From the NCBI GenBank assembly GCA_017471325.1, contig JAFUUX010000246.1, positions 1-37,032 of the forward strand: a stretch of 37,032 nucleotides of DNA. Direction: 5' to 3'. The position numbers were made by a program, and so were the translations under genes. How positions within the stretch are numbered: position 1 is the first letter of the stretch; the number at the start of each line of letters is the position of its first letter. This DNA comes from Lachnospiraceae bacterium. Its GTDB lineage: Bacteria > Bacillota > Clostridia > Lachnospirales > Lachnospiraceae. The notes beneath the pieces were generated by a model. That model made no database searches, was not told where the DNA came from, and saw only the letters and a list, made by a program, of their open reading frames with translations. Positions 15,898-24,428 of the stretch are shown piece after piece.

Positions 15898-18099
15898 ATG
15901 GGAAAACAGAAAGAAAAGATTTTAAGAAGGGCATCGGGAAAGGAGTTAAGAAAAAAAGCAGAAAATGTTGTCAACCGCAAAAGAGGATTGTGTCTTTTGG
16001 CGGGAATGCTGGCGGGACTCGCGCTGGCAAAAGAAGAAACGGGAGGGACTGCGCTCAATGCTGCCGGATTGACGCAGACCACAGAGACACAGGTAAAAGA
16101 ACTGCAGCATACACATTCCGGGGAAGAGGGGGCATGTTACCGGAATGTGCATCATCCCTGCAGTGGTGCAGTGTATCACGCATGGACCAGTGGTGATACG
16201 GAGATCTACGGCTGCGTGGAATGCGGACATCTGTATTATGATGAGGATCCGGCAATCTGCGAGGGGAATTGGGAGATCACTCTGGACTGTTCCGTAAGCG
16301 GGATGGGGAGTTTTTATATTGAAAAAAAGCAGGAGGGGGAAAGCGCCTGCCTGCAGGCCGGGATCAGGGACAAGTCTTCCGATATCACGGATCATGATAT
16401 TTCCTGGAATGTATCCGGGGCGGAGGAGACGGATGGCATCAGCGTTATAGAGATCAGTGAGAACAGGACCTATACAGCTACCCTGCGCTGGTATGATGAT
16501 AAGGCGGATATGTGGCATACGGACAGTTTGTCATATACGGATTTAACTGTTCCGGTCAGAGTAGATCTTTTGGATGGGGAAGAACTGCTGTCTTCTGTAA
16601 AGATCGCTTATGGAGATGCGCTGCCTTCTGTCACACCGCCGGAGAAAAAAGGGTATCGTTTTACCGGATTTTATAGCGGGGAGATACAGTATTATGATGA
16701 AAAAGGGGAGCCGACGGGAGCGGATACCGAACTGGAAAAGCCGGAGTTAAAACTGCGGGCAGGCTGGGAGGCGAAGACGTATCTGTTGTATTTTGGAGAG
16801 GATGCGGATGGAGACGGCATGCCGGATCAAAGCACGAGCGTTGCTTATGGTGAGGAACTGACACTGCCGCATCCGGAACTGCCGCAAAACAGGACGGGCT
16901 ACCTGTTTGACGGATACTGGCTTGGGGATACCTGCGTGATCGACGGGAAAGGGGTAAGCTGCGGAAAATGGATACTGGATCCGGAGGATGCGGAGGTCTG
17001 CCTTGAGGAACGCTGGAAGGCAAAGGAATTTGATATCAGTTATGAGGACAGCACAGTACATGTGGTCTATGACGAGGCGTATCCGGATATCCGGATAGGC
17101 ACGGCGGGGATCGCGGAGGGCTATGAGGCGGAAGGCCTGTATCTGGATGGGGATAAGGTATTTCTGGCAGACGGAAGAGCGGCACAGGGGGTATGGCATT
17201 GGGATTTGGATGAGATGGAAGAAGAAACCGGGCTTAAACTAAAGACGGTCCCGTGTCCGGCGGAGGAGAATGCGGATGAAGAAGATGACGATGAGGAAGA
17301 TGAGCAGGCGGATATTGCCATACAGGAAACCGTGACAGTACCGCCTTTGCCGACGGAAAAAGAGGGGCAGCCGCAGCAGAGCATCAGTGAAAATGTGCTT
17401 GCGGAAACGCCGATACCGTACCAGGAACCGCAGCCGCAGGCAGAAATATTGCTCCCCGTGCAGGAAGAAGTGCAGGGCAGTGGGGAGGATACAGTCAGGG
17501 AAGAGAGTGATCCGCAGGCAGAGGCAGCCGGAGAAAAAACGGAAAAAGAGGCAGGAACGGAACGGCAGGAGGCAGGGGATGAGGCAGAACGAGCGGAACC
17601 GCTGATGGTGGAGAGCATATTGGAAAATACGGATGCCGGAAACAGAAATACGGTAAATACCGAAATACCAAAGAGAGAACAGGAAGGACCGCATGAGACG
17701 GAAATAAGGCAGATGCAGAGTGTTGAAAAGAGAACGCCTGTCATAACGGCAAAAACAGTGGCCGTGGCGGCGGCTGCCGTGACAGGAGGAGCCGGTGCTT
17801 TATGGTGCGTATATGCGGGAATGATCTATTTCTTTGCGTTGGCGCAGGTCAATACCATTTGTACGGACGGAAGCAAAAAGTTTTTGGGACGCGTTCATAT
17901 CCGGGCGCAAAAGGGAAAGCATTTTGAGATGGAATTAACGAAGGCGCTTCTGGAGCAGTGCGAGACAGACAGGGTATTGATCCGCATACCGGTTGTTTTT
18001 GCCGGGCTCTTTAAGAACCGGGCATTATCGGTCGTAGCGGGGAGTAAGAAACAGCAGATACTGATGCGTTCTGAGATCTATCTTACGATCCAGGTGTAA
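15898..18099 (+). CDS. Membrane-anchored surface protein with InlB-like repeats and cytoplasmic tail
   Basis: No enzymatic function recognised. Start 15898 is chosen for AGGAGG eight bases upstream. A further in-frame upstream ATG exists but lacks this site. The 733 residues comprise a signal/anchor helix (about 30-44) and a Cys/His-containing segment with CVECGHLYY. Two or three InlB B-repeat-like units follow (about 220-430, GYRFTGFY and GYLFDGYW). One contains a calcium-loop-like DADGDGMPD (302-310). Then come an acidic run (457-473), a Glu/Pro-rich stalk, a second hydrophobic helix (about 619-648) and an 85-residue basic C-terminal domain (LGRVHIRAQKGKH) probably facing the cytoplasm. It lies between ClpX-like genes and could be an envelope sensor or client of those ATPases; this is inference. 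Confidence 0.75.
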   Translation: MGKQKEKILRRASGKELRKKAENVVNRKRGLCLLAGMLAGLALAKEETGGTALNAAGLTQTTETQVKELQHTHSGEEGACYRNVHHPCSGAVYHAWTSGDTEIYGCVECGHLYYDEDPAICEGNWEITLDCSVSGMGSFYIEKKQEGESACLQAGIRDKSSDITDHDISWNVSGAEETDGISVIEISENRTYTATLRWYDDKADMWHTDSLSYTDLTVPVRVDLLDGEELLSSVKIAYGDALPSVTPPEKKGYRFTGFYSGEIQYYDEKGEPTGADTELEKPELKLRAGWEAKTYLLYFGEDADGDGMPDQSTSVAYGEELTLPHPELPQNRTGYLFDGYWLGDTCVIDGKGVSCGKWILDPEDAEVCLEERWKAKEFDISYEDSTVHVVYDEAYPDIRIGTAGIAEGYEAEGLYLDGDKVFLADGRAAQGVWHWDLDEMEEETGLKLKTVPCPAEENADEEDDDEEDEQADIAIQETVTVPPLPTEKEGQPQQSISENVLAETPIPYQEPQPQAEILLPVQEEVQGSGEDTVREESDPQAEAAGEKTEKEAGTERQEAGDEAERAEPLMVESILENTDAGNRNTVNTEIPKREQEGPHETEIRQMQSVEKRTPVITAKTVAVAAAAVTGGAGALWCVYAGMIYFFALAQVNTICTDGSKKFLGRVHIRAQKGKHFEMELTKALLEQCETDRVLIRIPVVFAGLFKNRALSVVAGSKKQQILMRSEIYLTIQV

Positions 18100-18137
18100 A
18101 TCTGTGTTCAGTGTTTGGCTCTGCGGAAACAGAAGTC

Positions 18138-18166
18138 TTGAAACTTACGCGAAAAAAAGGTAAAAT
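18138..18166 (+). promoter_or_regulatory. Promoter of the ClpX-like pair / GGDEF / MATE operon
   Basis: TTGAAA (18138-18143), 17-base spacer, TAAAAT (18161-18166). A start near 18173 gives a leader of about 40 bases to the first gene. No other promoter was seen before the fourth gene. Confidence 0.8.
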
Positions 18167-18213
18167 GAACGGGATGTAGTCATTATCGTGTCAGAATAGT
18201 AAGTGAGAGGATT

Positions 18214-19740
18214 ATGATCAATCTGTTTCGTGCATTGGAAAAAAGAAACCGGGAAAACGGCAGACCGGCGGAAGAGAATGTTGCTGATGTGGAGATGCTG
18301 GGCAAAACGATCTCTGAGTATATGATGAGCCGGCTGGCGGCCGTATGCAATGATTTACGGGATAACGATATTGAAGCATTAAGTTATCTGGAGATGCTGT
18401 TTTTCCGGGTGATCGAAGACCGGCGGATCCTGCCGTCAGAACGTTCCCTGCTCAAGGTGCTGGATAAACTGGAGGAGGATCTGGGCTATTCCGTAGAGCA
18501 GTATGGGGAACGGGCAGAGTTTATCCTTGATTTTCTGGAGGCGGATACGCTGCGCAAGGCAACAGATAAGAGCGCAAACCGGCGTGAAAAAGAGGTGCTG
18601 GGGCGTCTGAAACGTATCCGGTACATGTATCTGGCTCCCAAAAAGGAAAAGAAAAAAGCAGAATGGAAGCGCCCGATGGAGATAAAGGCGTATCTGGATG
18701 ATTATATCATCGGGCAGGAGGACGCAAAGATCGCCGTTTCCGCAGCAGTCTACGGACACGGAAAGCGGGTGCGGCATCCGGAACTGCGCTTTGCGCCAAA
18801 TGTGGTGCTGCTGATCGGACCTTCCGGCTGCGGCAAAACGGAGATCATGCGCAGGATACGTGAGATCACGGAATACCCCATGGTCTTTACGGATGTCTCA
18901 TCCCTGGGGGCGAGTCAGTTCCGCGGCCGGCACAAAGAGGATATCCTGCTGGAGTTATATGAGGCGGCAGACCGTAAAAAAGCAGTGGCGGAAAAAGGGA
19001 TCGTCTTTATGGATGAATTTGATAAGCTGCTTCTTCCCGCGATTTCAGAGCGGGGTGTCAATATCCATGACGATGTGCAGTCGCAGATGCTTACCATGCT
19101 GGAGGGCAGCGAGATAGAACTGAAGGTGGATGGGCAGCCTTTGCTTTTGGATACCACCAATATGCTTTTTGTATTGGCAGGCGCGTTTCAGGGGATAGAG
19201 GAATATATTCGCGCAGATCAGAAAAAGAAGAAGAACATGCCGGGCAATATCGGCTTTTTGTCGCCGTTGGAAAAAGAGATGGATCTGGAATTTGTACGGG
19301 ACAATATCAACCATGAAGTATTGATGAATTATGGTATGAAAAGAGAACTTGCCGGCAGGATTTCCACGGTATCGGTCCTGGAACGGCTGACAGAAGAGGA
19401 TCTGATGCGTATTCTGACAGAGCCAAAGGACAGCCTGATCGAACGTTATGAGCGGGAACTGAGGCTTTCCGGAGAAAAGGAACTTATTTTTACGGACGGA
19501 GCCTTGCGGGCGGTAGCGCAGGAGGCGTTGAAGACACCGGTCGGTGCCAGGGCGCTGCAGGGGATCCTGGGAAGAGTATTGCGGCCGGTATTGTACAGGG
19601 CGCCGGATCTGACCGGATTGAAGCGTATCGTGATCCATGAAGATGTGATACTGCATGGTGAAGAGCCGCTGTACGAAGTGGATCCTGATGCTGTGGATGG
19701 CGGGAGAAAACCGGATAAATTGCCGGAGGCAGAAAGTTAA
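18214..19740 (+). CDS. ClpX-like AAA+ ATPase lacking zinc finger, atypical pore loop (first of tandem pair)
   Basis: An ATP-dependent unfoldase-like protein of 508 residues. The N-terminal ~150 residues are helical, charged and unlike the ClpX zinc domain; nothing known was recognised in them. The AAA+ core has GPSGCGKT at 202-209, Walker B FMDEFDK with Asp267-Glu268, arginine finger Arg382 (ELAGRIS) and sensor GARALQG. The position of the ClpX GYVG pore loop is FRGR at 236-239. The IGF tripeptide that docks ClpP is kept at 346-348. It is the first gene of an operon; the next starts at the base after its stop. Retained docking motif plus altered pore suggests a ClpP partner with different substrates, or a remodeller. 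Confidence 0.85.
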   Translation: MINLFRALEKRNRENGRPAEENVADVEMLGKTISEYMMSRLAAVCNDLRDNDIEALSYLEMLFFRVIEDRRILPSERSLLKVLDKLEEDLGYSVEQYGERAEFILDFLEADTLRKATDKSANRREKEVLGRLKRIRYMYLAPKKEKKKAEWKRPMEIKAYLDDYIIGQEDAKIAVSAAVYGHGKRVRHPELRFAPNVVLLIGPSGCGKTEIMRRIREITEYPMVFTDVSSLGASQFRGRHKEDILLELYEAADRKKAVAEKGIVFMDEFDKLLLPAISERGVNIHDDVQSQMLTMLEGSEIELKVDGQPLLLDTTNMLFVLAGAFQGIEEYIRADQKKKKNMPGNIGFLSPLEKEMDLEFVRDNINHEVLMNYGMKRELAGRISTVSVLERLTEEDLMRILTEPKDSLIERYERELRLSGEKELIFTDGALRAVAQEALKTPVGARALQGILGRVLRPVLYRAPDLTGLKRIVIHEDVILHGEEPLYEVDPDAVDGGRKPDKLPEAES

Positions 19741-21294
19741 ATGGTAAATATATTTTCATGCAAAGATGATATCGAATGTGCTGTCTATATCAAGAGGCGT
19801 CTGGATCAGTACATGGCAGATGGCGGAGAGATCTCATCGCCTAAACTGGTATATGATTATCTGCGTATCCTGGTGCACTATATCATGGCAGCCAGGCCGA
19901 GGGAAGAACAGAACATGGACAGCCTTTTGAAACTGCTGGGGGCGAGTTTTAAGGAGAAGGGCTACCGGACGCCGTTCTGGCTGATCATCCGGGAGGCTGC
20001 GACACTGTATCCGCGGGATGCCGTTTATTATATGGCAAAGTCCATTGAAAATGAATTTACCAATGACGATCTTGAGGAAATCTTTGCCTTTATGGAATAC
20101 GAACTGATGCGGCAGCCGGATCGGGAACAAATGGAGGAAGAACTGGGACATCTGGCAGTCTGCCGTATCCGTTACCAGAAGAGCAGGGCCTCGAATATCC
20201 GCATGCAAAGAGAACCGGAGGTGTTGAAGAACAAGACGGATCTGCCTTTTATGGAGGAATGCCGTAAATTTCTCTCGGAATATACCCCGCGCCGGCTGAA
20301 AGCCTACCTGGACCGGTTTGTGATCGGACAGGATGAGACCAAAGAAGTATTGAGCACGGCGGTTTATAATCATTTTCTGCGGATCACGAATCCGGAAGCA
20401 AACCTGATCAAAACCAATGTGCTGATGGTAGGTCCTTCCGGCTGCGGCAAGACAGAGATGATACGGCGGCTTTCCGAACTGCTGCCGATACCGGTGGTGA
20501 TCACGGATTTCAGCGGGATCGTAGCGACACCGTGGAAGGGAAGGAACAAAGAGGAATCTTTGTTAAATCTGTATATAAAATCCGGCAAAGACATTGATCT
20601 GACGGAATGCGGGATCGTGTTTTGCGATGAATTTGACAAGATCATTCCGGCGAAACTTTATTCCCGGGGAGGCGATATCAACAACGAACTGCAGGGACAG
20701 CTGTTAGGCATGTTTGAGGGAACGGATATCGATGTGCCGCTGCAGGATAAGCAGAACGGACAGGAAGTGTTGATGATGAATACAAAGAACATCCTGTTTA
20801 TCTGTGCAGGGGCATTTGAGGGCCTGGAGAAGATCGTAAAAAAAGATTATGTCAAAATGGGGATCGGTTTTGGCAGCGAGATGATGCGGGAGGATGCTTT
20901 TGAACTGACCGGTGAAAAATTAAAGACCGAGCATCTGATGGAATATGGCATGAAGCCGGAACTGGCCGGCCGGCTGAGTACGGTCACGGTATTGAAAAAA
21001 CTGGACCGGGAGGCCATGAAACGGGTGCTGGTAGAGCCGGAGGACAGCATACTTTCCCGCTACGAGCGGGAATTCATGATCGAGGATCATGTGGAACTGC
21101 ATTTTACGGAGGATGCGCTGGAGGTGATCATCGATAAAGTAAATGAGATGAACATCGGTGCCAGGGGATTAAATGCAGTGGTGCACGAGATCCTTTTGGA
21201 GGCGCTGTTTGAAGTGCCTTCCATGCCGGAGGTGCGGGAGGTGCTGATCACCGGAGCGGCGGCAAGAAGAGAGGAAAAACCTACTTATCTATAA
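19741..21294 (+). CDS. ClpX-like AAA+ ATPase lacking zinc finger, atypical pore loop (second of tandem pair)
   Basis: A 517-residue paralogue of the preceding gene. The ~180-residue N-terminal region is helical and differs from its partner's, suggesting separate adaptors or clients. The core has GPSGCGKT at 231-238, WKGR at 265-268 in place of GYVG, Walker B FCDEFDK with Asp296-Glu297, IGF at 375-377, arginine finger Arg411 (ELAGRLS) and sensor GARGLNA. All ATPase residues are intact. Its ATG directly follows the upstream TAA with no gap, so equal, coupled expression is likely, as expected for subunits of a mixed hexamer or two rings on one protease. The mixed-hexamer idea is inference. Confidence 0.85.
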   Translation: MVNIFSCKDDIECAVYIKRRLDQYMADGGEISSPKLVYDYLRILVHYIMAARPREEQNMDSLLKLLGASFKEKGYRTPFWLIIREAATLYPRDAVYYMAKSIENEFTNDDLEEIFAFMEYELMRQPDREQMEEELGHLAVCRIRYQKSRASNIRMQREPEVLKNKTDLPFMEECRKFLSEYTPRRLKAYLDRFVIGQDETKEVLSTAVYNHFLRITNPEANLIKTNVLMVGPSGCGKTEMIRRLSELLPIPVVITDFSGIVATPWKGRNKEESLLNLYIKSGKDIDLTECGIVFCDEFDKIIPAKLYSRGGDINNELQGQLLGMFEGTDIDVPLQDKQNGQEVLMMNTKNILFICAGAFEGLEKIVKKDYVKMGIGFGSEMMREDAFELTGEKLKTEHLMEYGMKPELAGRLSTVTVLKKLDREAMKRVLVEPEDSILSRYEREFMIEDHVELHFTEDALEVIIDKVNEMNIGARGLNAVVHEILLEALFEVPSMPEVREVLITGAAARREEKPTYL

Positions 21295-21320
21295 TACGGA
21301 CAGCAGGAGCGGACAGGAAG

Positions 21321-22802
21321 ATGAAAATTGAAAGAAAAAAGATCGGAAAACTACAGAAAGCAGTCCTCTTTCGGACGATCTTTCCGGTATTGATCATGTG
21401 TGTGGCGATCATCGCCACGACCATACTGCGCACCAGAAACAGTTTAAAGGAGGAACTGAACCGGTCCTTATACGCAACGGCAGTGGCGGTGATCGACAGT
21501 TACGATCAGATGTACCCGGGAGACTACCGTTTGGTCAGCGTGGGGAACGGCTTTTTTTCCTTATATAAAGGGGAGCAGGAATTAACAGAGCAGCATGCGT
21601 TCATCGATCATCTGCGGGAAGAAAGCGGGATGCATATTTCCCTGATCTATAAAGACATGCGCATTCTGACCACGATGATGAATGAGGAAGGGATACGTTA
21701 TACCGGTACCGGTGTACATGCTACGGTGGTCTCGCAGATGGAGAAGAAAAGACAGCCGCTGTATTATGAGGTCGAGATCGGACCGGAACTGTATTACGCC
21801 TGCTATGTGCCGATCTGGAATACGGATGATGACCTGGTGGGCATGGTGGCAACGGCGCTGACCTCCGCAGAGGTAAAAAAAGAGGCTTCATCAGTAAATA
21901 CGCCGATCCTGCTGATCACGATCCTGGGTCTTTTGGTGACCAGTTTTATCAGCATCCGTTATACAAACGCGATCGTAAATGCGATCGGTGAGATCCATTT
22001 GTTCCTGGCGGAAATGGTGGCGGGAAATCTGAATAATACCATGCCGGAGACGGTGCTGAAACGCAGGGATGAGATCGGTGAGACAGGAAAGGATGTCCTG
22101 CGCATGCAGAACGCGGTGCGCATCCTGGTGGAATGTGATCCGCTGACAACATTGTACAACAGGCGCTATGGAAATGCAAAACTGAAGAACATGCAGCAGC
22201 GCTCGGAACAAACCGGTGCGCCGTTTGCGCTTGCGATCGGTGATATCGACTTCTTTAAAAAAGTCAATGATACATACGGGCATGATGCAGGCGATCTGGT
22301 GCTGAAGCATGTAGCCAATGAGTTGAAAATACTGATGGCCGGCCGTGGACATGCCGTGCGCTGGGGCGGTGAAGAATTCCTGCTGATCTTTGAGGATACG
22401 AAACTGGTTGCCGCCGGCGCAGCGCTGGAGGAGTTTTTGGAACGGATACGATCCCAGGTGGTGGATTATGGATCGCAGCCGATCCATGTGACCATGACGA
22501 TCGGTCTGGTTGACGGGGCGATCGACACGCCGCTGGAGGAACTGATCAAGCAGGCAGATGAGAAATTGTATTACGGAAAAGAGCATGGACGTAATCAGCT
22601 GGTAGTGACGATGGATGATGCGCAGCCATTGTACCGGGAACTTCTGGCGATGGAAGCGGAAGGAAAGAAAGGTGATGTGGTACTGACTTTTTCGGATGAA
22701 TTTCTGGATTCGGAAAACCTGATGCAGTTATTGGCGGATTCTGCAGTACGGGAAGCAGAGAATGATAAAAACGGAAGTGATCAGGGAGATGAAGGAACAT
22801 GA
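21321..22802 (+). CDS. Membrane diguanylate cyclase with extracytoplasmic sCache-like sensor and GGDEF domain
   Basis: Makes cyclic di-GMP in response to an external signal. Helix 1 (about 17-36) and helix 2 (about 195-213) bracket a ~155-residue extracellular domain with single-Cache features (SGMHISLIYKDMRILTT; PLYYEVEIGPELYYACYVPI). A HAMP-like linker follows, then the GGDEF domain (about 275-420) with DIDFFKKVND and active-site GGEEF at 349-353, which is expected to be catalytic. The usual upstream RxxD product-inhibition site is absent (the nine residues before GGEEF read AGRGHAVRW). About 55 acidic residues trail the domain. It lies 26 bases after the tandem ClpX-like genes and overlaps the MATE gene by four bases, so it is part of their operon. 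Confidence 0.9.
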   Translation: MKIERKKIGKLQKAVLFRTIFPVLIMCVAIIATTILRTRNSLKEELNRSLYATAVAVIDSYDQMYPGDYRLVSVGNGFFSLYKGEQELTEQHAFIDHLREESGMHISLIYKDMRILTTMMNEEGIRYTGTGVHATVVSQMEKKRQPLYYEVEIGPELYYACYVPIWNTDDDLVGMVATALTSAEVKKEASSVNTPILLITILGLLVTSFISIRYTNAIVNAIGEIHLFLAEMVAGNLNNTMPETVLKRRDEIGETGKDVLRMQNAVRILVECDPLTTLYNRRYGNAKLKNMQQRSEQTGAPFALAIGDIDFFKKVNDTYGHDAGDLVLKHVANELKILMAGRGHAVRWGGEEFLLIFEDTKLVAAGAALEEFLERIRSQVVDYGSQPIHVTMTIGLVDGAIDTPLEELIKQADEKLYYGKEHGRNQLVVTMDDAQPLYRELLAMEAEGKKGDVVLTFSDEFLDSENLMQLLADSAVREAENDKNGSDQGDEGT

Positions 22803-24193
22803 GTGAAGAAATGAGTACCGTAAAAGAGAATAAAATGGGTGTCATGCCCATGAATAAATTACTGATCAATATGGCATTGCCGATGATGATCTCTATGCTG
22901 GTACAGGCATTCTATAATATTGTAGACAGCATCTTTGTGGCAAGGATCGAAGACAGTTCCGGAAAAGCCGGAACTGCCGCACTTTCCGCCCTGGGCATGG
23001 CATTTCCTTTCCAGATGCTTTTGATGGCGTTTGCGACAGGCATGTGCGTCGGCGTCAATGCCATTCTCTCCAAGGCACTGGGGGAACGGGACGGGGAAAC
23101 CGCGCAGAAAGCGGCAAACAACGGTGTATTTCTTTCCATCTGCAATTATATCCTGTTTTTATTTGTGGGTATTTTCCTGTCCCGGTCACTGATCGCATCC
23201 CAGAAGGGAACCGGTCTGACGCTGGAGTACGGTACCCAGTATCTGACGATCGTTTGCTGCGGTTCCATCGGCATCTACGCGCAGTTTATTTTTGAACGCC
23301 TGCTGCAGTCTACGGGCAAGACGATCTTTACCATGTTTACGCAGATGACAGGTGCGGTCATCAATATCATACTGGATCCGATCCTGATCTTTGGAATGTT
23401 TGGCCTGCCGGAACTGAAGGTGGCAGGGGCTGCCCTGGCTACCATTATCGGCCAGATCTGCGCCGGCATCCTGGCATTCTTTTTGAACCGCAAGTATAAT
23501 GAGGATGTAACGGTGGATCTGCATGGCTTCCGCCCGGACTGGGGCATTATCCGGCGTGTGTATGTGGTGGGCCTGCCGTCTATCATCATGCAGGCGATCG
23601 GTTCCGTGATGACTTTTTCCATGAACCGCATCCTTACAGGGCTCAATGAGGCTTCCGTAGCGGTATTTACGGTTTATTTCAAACTGCAGAGCATTTTCTT
23701 CATGCCGGTATTCGGTTTAAATAACGGCATGGTTCCGATCCTGGCGTTTAACTACGGTGCCAGAAAGCGCGGGCGTATGATGAAGGTGATCAAACTCAGC
23801 ATGTTTTATGCATTCTGCCTTTTGCTGATCGGCTTTGCACTCTTTGAACTGATCCCGGAGACCTTGCTGCGGATCTTCGATACCGGGGATGCCAGCCTGA
23901 TCGAACTGGGAGTCCCGGCACTGCGCATTATTGCATTTCATTATCTGCTGGCGTGGTTCTGCATCATCGGCGGCACGGTTTTCCAGGCGCTGGGAAACGG
24001 GCTCTACAGTCTGATCGTTTCCGTGGCGCGTCAGTTAGTGGTATTGATCCCGGTAGCGTATGTTCTGGCAAAGATCGGGGGACTGGATCTGATCTGGTGG
24101 TGTTTCCCGATCGCTGAGCTGATGTCACTTTGCGTGACCTGTTTTTTCCTGCTGCGGATCTACAAAAATGTGATCAAACCGATTCCGGAATAA
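22799..24193 (+). CDS. MATE family efflux transporter
   Basis: A 464-residue multidrug-and-toxin-extrusion family protein with about twelve transmembrane helices, in two homologous halves. It probably exports a small organic compound against a Na+ or H+ gradient. Family hallmarks include the N-terminal NMALPMMISMLVQAFYNIVDSIFV segment (split across helix 1) and FQALGNGLYSLIVS near residue 395. The start codon overlaps the cyclase stop in ATGA, and the gene ends the operon begun at 18138. A tRNA promoter follows within 15 bases. The substrate is unknown. Its co-transcription with the ClpX-like pair and a c-di-GMP cyclase may mean it exports a product linked to envelope stress, but this is speculation. 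Confidence 0.92.
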   Translation: MSEEMSTVKENKMGVMPMNKLLINMALPMMISMLVQAFYNIVDSIFVARIEDSSGKAGTAALSALGMAFPFQMLLMAFATGMCVGVNAILSKALGERDGETAQKAANNGVFLSICNYILFLFVGIFLSRSLIASQKGTGLTLEYGTQYLTIVCCGSIGIYAQFIFERLLQSTGKTIFTMFTQMTGAVINIILDPILIFGMFGLPELKVAGAALATIIGQICAGILAFFLNRKYNEDVTVDLHGFRPDWGIIRRVYVVGLPSIIMQAIGSVMTFSMNRILTGLNEASVAVFTVYFKLQSIFFMPVFGLNNGMVPILAFNYGARKRGRMMKVIKLSMFYAFCLLLIGFALFELIPETLLRIFDTGDASLIELGVPALRIIAFHYLLAWFCIIGGTVFQALGNGLYSLIVSVARQLVVLIPVAYVLAKIGGLDLIWWCFPIAELMSLCVTCFFLLRIYKNVIKPIPE

Positions 24194-24205
24194 TGCGGTT
24201 TTTGC

Positions 24206-24234
24206 TTGCATAATGGCGGTGTATCGGTTATAAT
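24206..24234 (+). promoter_or_regulatory. Promoter of tRNA-Leu
   Basis: TTGCAT (24206-24211), 17-base spacer, TATAAT (24229-24234), about 28 bases before the tRNA 5' end. Confidence 0.85.
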
Positions 24235-24262
24235 TTCCTTTGGCGCTCGAAAGGGGGCGTGC

Positions 24263-24342
24263 GCGGCTATGGCGGAATTGGCAGACGCGCCAGATTTAGG
24301 TTCTGGTGGGAGACCGTGCAGGTTCAAGTCCTGTTAGCCGCA
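24263..24342 (+). tRNA. tRNA-Leu (anticodon UAG)
   Basis: Acceptor arms GCGGCTA (24263-24269) and TAGCCGC (24335-24341) with discriminator A. The anticodon stem CCAGA/TCTGG encloses loop TTTAGGT, giving anticodon TAG. The long variable arm (TGGGAGACCGT) marks the leucine class, and a standard GGTTCAAGTCC T-arm is present. CCA is not encoded. The next gene's leader starts directly after it. Confidence 0.95.
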
Positions 24343-24388
24343 TTAGAGAGAAATCTCTAAGTGGGAAAATGATTTCGGGGGAAATCAT
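24343..24388 (+). other. Two perfect hairpins between tRNA-Leu and the MFS gene
   Basis: TTAGAGA (24343-24349) pairs with TCTCTAA (24354-24360) around a GAAA tetraloop, immediately after the tRNA. ATGATTTC (24369-24376) pairs with GAAATCAT (24381-24388) around GGGG. Neither has a T-run. They may mark the RNase processing junction of a tRNA-mRNA transcript or mask translation starts in the leader. Confidence 0.55.
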
Positions 24389-24428
24389 GCGTAACAACAT
24401 ATTGTTGAGAAAGGACCAGGTAAGTCAA

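Noticed and set aside
24306..24428. Longer N-terminus for the OFA transporter
   Set aside because: The frame opens inside tRNA-Leu; the family-like sequence starts after ATG 24429.
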